From a virus, in IMG/VR virus record IMGVR_UViG_3300029787_000018, positions 1 to 64,000 of that record: a DNA stretch of 64,000 nt, one strand, 5' to 3'. This document shows, piece after piece, positions 61,271-64,000 of the stretch; the stretch's first letter is position 1; every line of letters starts with the position of its first letter. The position numbers and the translations under genes were made by a program. Under the pieces are notes generated by a model. That model was not told the origin of the DNA. It saw only the letters and a list, made by a program, of their open reading frames with translations, and searched no databases.

Positions 61271-61729
61271 TTAAATTAAAGGTTTGTTAGGGTCTACACC
61301 AGTTTTTTTTATAAAATCCTGTGTGATTTTTTTATCTCTAGCTTGTTTAAGCTGGTCGAGCATTTCACGTTTTTTAGGTCCGTATGCCATACTTGCCAAT
61401 GAATAGCCGATAGTAAAGAAAGAAGCTTCTTCTTTTACCGCTATACCAAAATCTAACAAAGTATCCGTAATACCCGTAGGAACTAAAATAGTTACTGCAG
61501 AAAGTATTACGGTAGCAGCAGTATGCCATATCCAAAATGGAGAATTATCCTTTATAAACGTCCAAGTGTTTAATTGTGATCTGATAACCCATACTTTTAT
61601 TACAATATACAGTAAAAGGGCAAGAAACGAAAATCCTACGTTAATACCGAAGTCGATATAGGTTTCTGGGTCTTGTAACAAGTACTTGTACTGTTCAACT
61701 GTTTCCGATAAGATTTCTGTTTCTTGCAT
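61271..61729 (-). CDS. Membrane protein, second holin-like candidate
   Basis: 152 residues. Three hydrophobic segments (about 29-47, 66-90 and 101-116) and a basic, helical C-terminal tail. Could be a holin or antiholin, or an accessory membrane protein of the lysis module. No family recognised. Confidence 0.6.
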   Translation of the reverse strand: MQETEILSETVEQYKYLLQDPETYIDFGINVGFSFLALLLYIVIKVWVIRSQLNTWTFIKDNSPFWIWHTAATVILSAVTILVPTGITDTLLDFGIAVKEEASFFTIGYSLASMAYGPKKREMLDQLKQARDKKITQDFIKKTGVDPNKPLI

Positions 61730-61775
61730 TATCTTCTATTTAAAATTATCCTTATTCTTTTTGTAAATTAACAGA

Positions 61776-61865
61776 TCATAAAGCGATGCCGAACAAACCT
61801 AAAGCCCATACCATTAATAAATCTCCCATAACTACCACTTTATATAAGGCTTGATCCGCATACAT
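61776..61865 (-). CDS. Possible tiny membrane peptide
   Basis: 29 residues (MYADQALYKVVVMGDLLMVW, then ALGLFGIAL). One hydrophobic helix. It fills part of the ~180-bp gap between the enzyme gene and the membrane protein gene. Too short to be sure; chance frame not excluded. Confidence 0.3.
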   Translation of the reverse strand: MYADQALYKVVVMGDLLMVWALGLFGIAL

Positions 61866-61907
61866 ATCAGAAATAATACATAGTATGTGAATAGTGCCGT
61901 TGTCATT

Positions 61908-63152
61908 TTAATATGATAACAAAATATACTCTATCTCTCTCCTTATTTTATCGCCCTTCGGTACATTAGGGTTTGTTGGCTCAACGGGGTCTGGTGCTGT
62001 GCCATTACTCTCTGGGTATACATGGCTACCATAATTCTGTGCCCAAGCTAAAGAACCTAGCATAGTAGTTCTAATAGAAAACCAAGAATTGTTAACAGTA
62101 ACTACGCTTTCTAGTCTACTCATAAGTTCTGGATTGTGCGCTGCGGTCATATACCAACCGTAAGACTTATAACCCGCTACTTTAGGATCTACTCCACTTT
62201 CTTTTGAGCTGTACGATCCGTCAATCATAAATCTACCTTCAATAGGAATGTTGTTATTAAACCATTGTAAGTTGTTATAGGTATTACTAAAAGAAACTAA
62301 ATCGGATTTATCCCAAATACCATAACCGTTCTCATAACTTTCTACATAAAATTCTACTACATCACTAGAATGGTCAGTGTCTTGTACAGTATTTTGATCC
62401 CAGTCCCAATACCACGATTGGTTTTCAGAATCCACAAAAAAGAATTGATCAGAAAACCTTGCACCTGGGTATTTGGAATTACTAGGAAACCCGTCGGTTA
62501 CTATATTGTCATATACAGTTTTATATATAGTTTTATCAGTCATTATATGTAAATTCATTGCTATCAATGCCCAATGACTAGTCATGTGAGTAAAAACCCT
62601 GTAGATGTTATTTATGCTTTGACTGTAAAAATAATCCCATACATTATTTTCTGTCCAAGCTAAAATATAATTATATTCATCTTGGTATGTAGTTCCTGCC
62701 CAACCTGATTGTCCATGTGCTGTACTTCTTAAAACAGGACTTTCATACATAACCCTTAAAACATTGGTGATTTCTCTCCAACTATAAGAAACCCATAAAG
62801 GAACTCCATCAGGATAATCATTAGGACTTCTATAACCCGGCCAATTGTAATGTTCACCTGTACTCATTAAAACGGATTTATTCATCATTATATGAGCCAT
62901 TTCCAAGATGTTATTAAGCCATCTTTCTTCACCAGTAACAACCCACATTTTATAAAGACCTTTAACATACCAGCCCCAATAATAAATATCTTGTGAAAAT
63001 CTATTATTTACTGGTCCTTGACTAGCGTCTCCATAAGCTGTTACAGAGTCATATGAAACCCAACGTTCTTCAAATAGTTCAGTATAATCAGGTGTTTGTG
63101 CGTTAACTAAACCTGCAAAACAAAAAGCAAATACTAATAATAGTTTTTTCAT
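61908..63152 (-). CDS. Secreted (alpha/alpha)6-type polysaccharide-active enzyme
   Basis: 414 residues from ATG 63152. A clear signal peptide (MKKLLLVFAFCFAGLVNA, cut before Gln19) precedes a Trp/Tyr-rich, helical body (DIYYWGWYVKGLYKMW, NNILEMAHIMMNK, HYNWPGYRSPNDYPDG, FTHMTSHWALIAMNLHIM) with the repeating helix pairs of (alpha/alpha)n-toroid glycoside hydrolases and lyases. I cannot name the family or the catalytic residues; His, Tyr and Asp clusters are present. The short C-terminal tail has a Pro/Thr linker. Secretion signal on a phage enzyme implies export by the host before or at lysis, for example to cut capsule or biofilm polysaccharide (inference). Confidence 0.65.
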   Translation of the reverse strand: MKKLLLVFAFCFAGLVNAQTPDYTELFEERWVSYDSVTAYGDASQGPVNNRFSQDIYYWGWYVKGLYKMWVVTGEERWLNNILEMAHIMMNKSVLMSTGEHYNWPGYRSPNDYPDGVPLWVSYSWREITNVLRVMYESPVLRSTAHGQSGWAGTTYQDEYNYILAWTENNVWDYFYSQSINNIYRVFTHMTSHWALIAMNLHIMTDKTIYKTVYDNIVTDGFPSNSKYPGARFSDQFFFVDSENQSWYWDWDQNTVQDTDHSSDVVEFYVESYENGYGIWDKSDLVSFSNTYNNLQWFNNNIPIEGRFMIDGSYSSKESGVDPKVAGYKSYGWYMTAAHNPELMSRLESVVTVNNSWFSIRTTMLGSLAWAQNYGSHVYPESNGTAPDPVEPTNPNVPKGDKIRREIEYILLSY

Positions 63153-63153
63153 C

Positions 63154-64000
63154 TTAATCATCTTTAAGTTTCATCGAAGCTTTTACTCTAATTTTAGATG
63201 CAGTTGCTTCATTAGCTACAAAACCATAATTCAATTGCACTTCTGTAGCCTGTGCAGTAAATTCGCCTTCAAATAATTGCCAATCTGTGTTAGTTGCGCC
63301 ATACACTATGTTTTCGACGTCTACGCCATCATATCTAATTAATCTACCATTACCGGGATTCTCCGTAACTTTCATCCAAATTTTGTACTCATAAACTTCA
63401 CCTACAGTAACAGGACTAAGAAAGTGACGCGCTCTTTCGTTTGAGCCAGTGTTATTAGCTGTAACTTCTATTACATAATCATCACCCGTAGGCACAGTGT
63501 CATCAAACACTACGTCAAACGTAGCACCTGTAGATTCTGCAATTTTTTGAAGACCACTTGAAGGCGTTCTAACATTATTAGAACCAGAGCCAATTGTAGA
63601 GGCATAAGTTAAATCAAATAATTCAGGATTAGGATTTACGTAAGCTGAAGTAGTATCAGCAAGAACATAAGAAGGTACTTTAATTTCCCATAGTTTAATG
63701 TTAGCGCTATCCTTTCTATAACGAGCTAATATCATTTCTTTTTGTCCGGTTTTCAAAAAATCTGTTGACTTTAAAACACTATCTTTTACATCAAACCATT
63801 CATCAGCATTTCTAATAAGTCTTAATGAATCCGTGTAATTTTGAATAGGAATCCAAAAGTTTTTAAGTGTTACTCCGGATAGAGAAATAGTATCTTGTGC
63901 AAATATTTCATTAATTACACCTTTAGCTCTTTCAGTCCCATCTACTGTTACATTATTATTATTATAAGTTACTAATGAACCAGTAGTACCACTTTCTAAA
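63154..64000 (-). CDS. Tail fibre-like protein, C-terminal part (truncated by window edge)
   Basis: The frame is open from the right edge to the stop at 63154: about 280 residues, with the start outside the window. An internal TTG near 63756 is not the true start. The visible part is beta-rich and Thr/Asn/Asp-rich. The last ~150 residues (YVIEVTANNTGSNERARHFL, YEYKIWMKVTENPGNGRLIR, AQATEVQLNYGFVANEATAS) have the jelly-roll layout of carbohydrate-binding modules (CBM4/9-like). Likely a fibre or adhesin that binds host glycans. The gene for the secreted enzyme starts right after it. Confidence 0.7.
   Translation of the reverse strand, partial: LESGTTGSLVTYNNNNVTVDGTERAKGVINEIFAQDTISLSGVTLKNFWIPIQNYTDSLRLIRNADEWFDVKDSVLKSTDFLKTGQKEMILARYRKDSANIKLWEIKVPSYVLADTTSAYVNPNPELFDLTYASTIGSGSNNVRTPSSGLQKIAESTGATFDVVFDDTVPTGDDYVIEVTANNTGSNERARHFLSPVTVGEVYEYKIWMKVTENPGNGRLIRYDGVDVENIVYGATNTDWQLFEGEFTAQATEVQLNYGFVANEATASKIRVKASMKLKDD

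Noticed and set aside
63154-63756. Complete 200-residue gene starting at 63756
   Set aside because: The start there is a TTG inside a frame that stays open to the window edge; the gene is truncated by the edge.
1-64000. Integrated prophage or insertion sequence
   Set aside because: No integrase, transposase, attachment repeats or host genes were seen; the window is phage throughout.

Overview
The window looks like about two thirds of a low-GC, double-stranded DNA tailed phage genome that infects a member of the Bacteroidetes, most likely a flavobacterium. The best match is the crAss-like group of short-tailed phages. The evidence is a giant virion polypeptide that carries a single-chain RNA polymerase signature (DLDGD), a genome split into two opposing transcription blocks (replication on +, virion and lysis on -), Bacteroidetes-type lipoproteins and tail proteins, PcfK/PcfJ-like genes, and weak or absent Shine-Dalgarno sequences. 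This placement is inference. No terminase, portal or major capsid gene lies in the window, so the packaging and head genes are probably beyond one or both edges.

Layout. (1) 1-6.4 kb, - strand: a leftward operon that starts at a divergent control region (6.41-6.62 kb) and holds two small unknown genes, two further small genes (one with CxxC), a RyR-domain protein with an Acb2-like C-terminal hairpin, a WDGH protein, a GroES-like/GroEL chaperonin pair, a KTSC protein and three helical or acidic proteins. (2) 6.6-15.5 kb, + strand: many small, membrane or unknown genes, interrupted by a lone leftward winged-helix gene. Next to that gene is a 650-bp non-coding region with three 28-bp iteron-like repeats and a GC-rich structured stretch, a candidate origin or control region. 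A PD-(D/E)XK nuclease and a DUF932 protein are also here. (3) 15.5-31.7 kb, + strand: a lipoprotein, then the replication and recombination block: SF2 helicase-methyltransferase fusion, Toprim primase, PcfK/PcfJ, HU-like protein, single-stranded DNA-binding protein, SF1 helicase, 5'-3' exonuclease and associated unknown genes. (4) 31.7-35.0 kb, + strand: a looser accessory block in which small unknown genes and a Dam-type methylase are separated by a recurring intergenic element built on CATTGT/GGTAACG/TATG, resembling a gene-cassette array. (5) 35.0-64.0 kb, - strand: the virion and lysis block. Read in transcription order it gives a partial fibre-like protein, a secreted polysaccharide-active enzyme, membrane proteins, holin - M15 endolysin - unimolecular spanin, receptor-binding and tail proteins, a 1552-residue tail protein, a T7-like trio of internal or ejected proteins (one with a transglycosylase-like domain), and finally the 3756-residue RNA polymerase polyprotein.

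How it may work together (inference): the RNA polymerase polyprotein and ejection proteins enter the cell with the DNA and start early transcription. The + strand genes then replicate and methylate the DNA. The chaperonin pair folds virion proteins. The RyR/Acb2-like protein, the methyltransferases and the lipoprotein are candidates for defence against host immunity or superinfection. The lysis cassette and the secreted enzyme release progeny. Family names are from memory of sequence patterns; no database search was possible.
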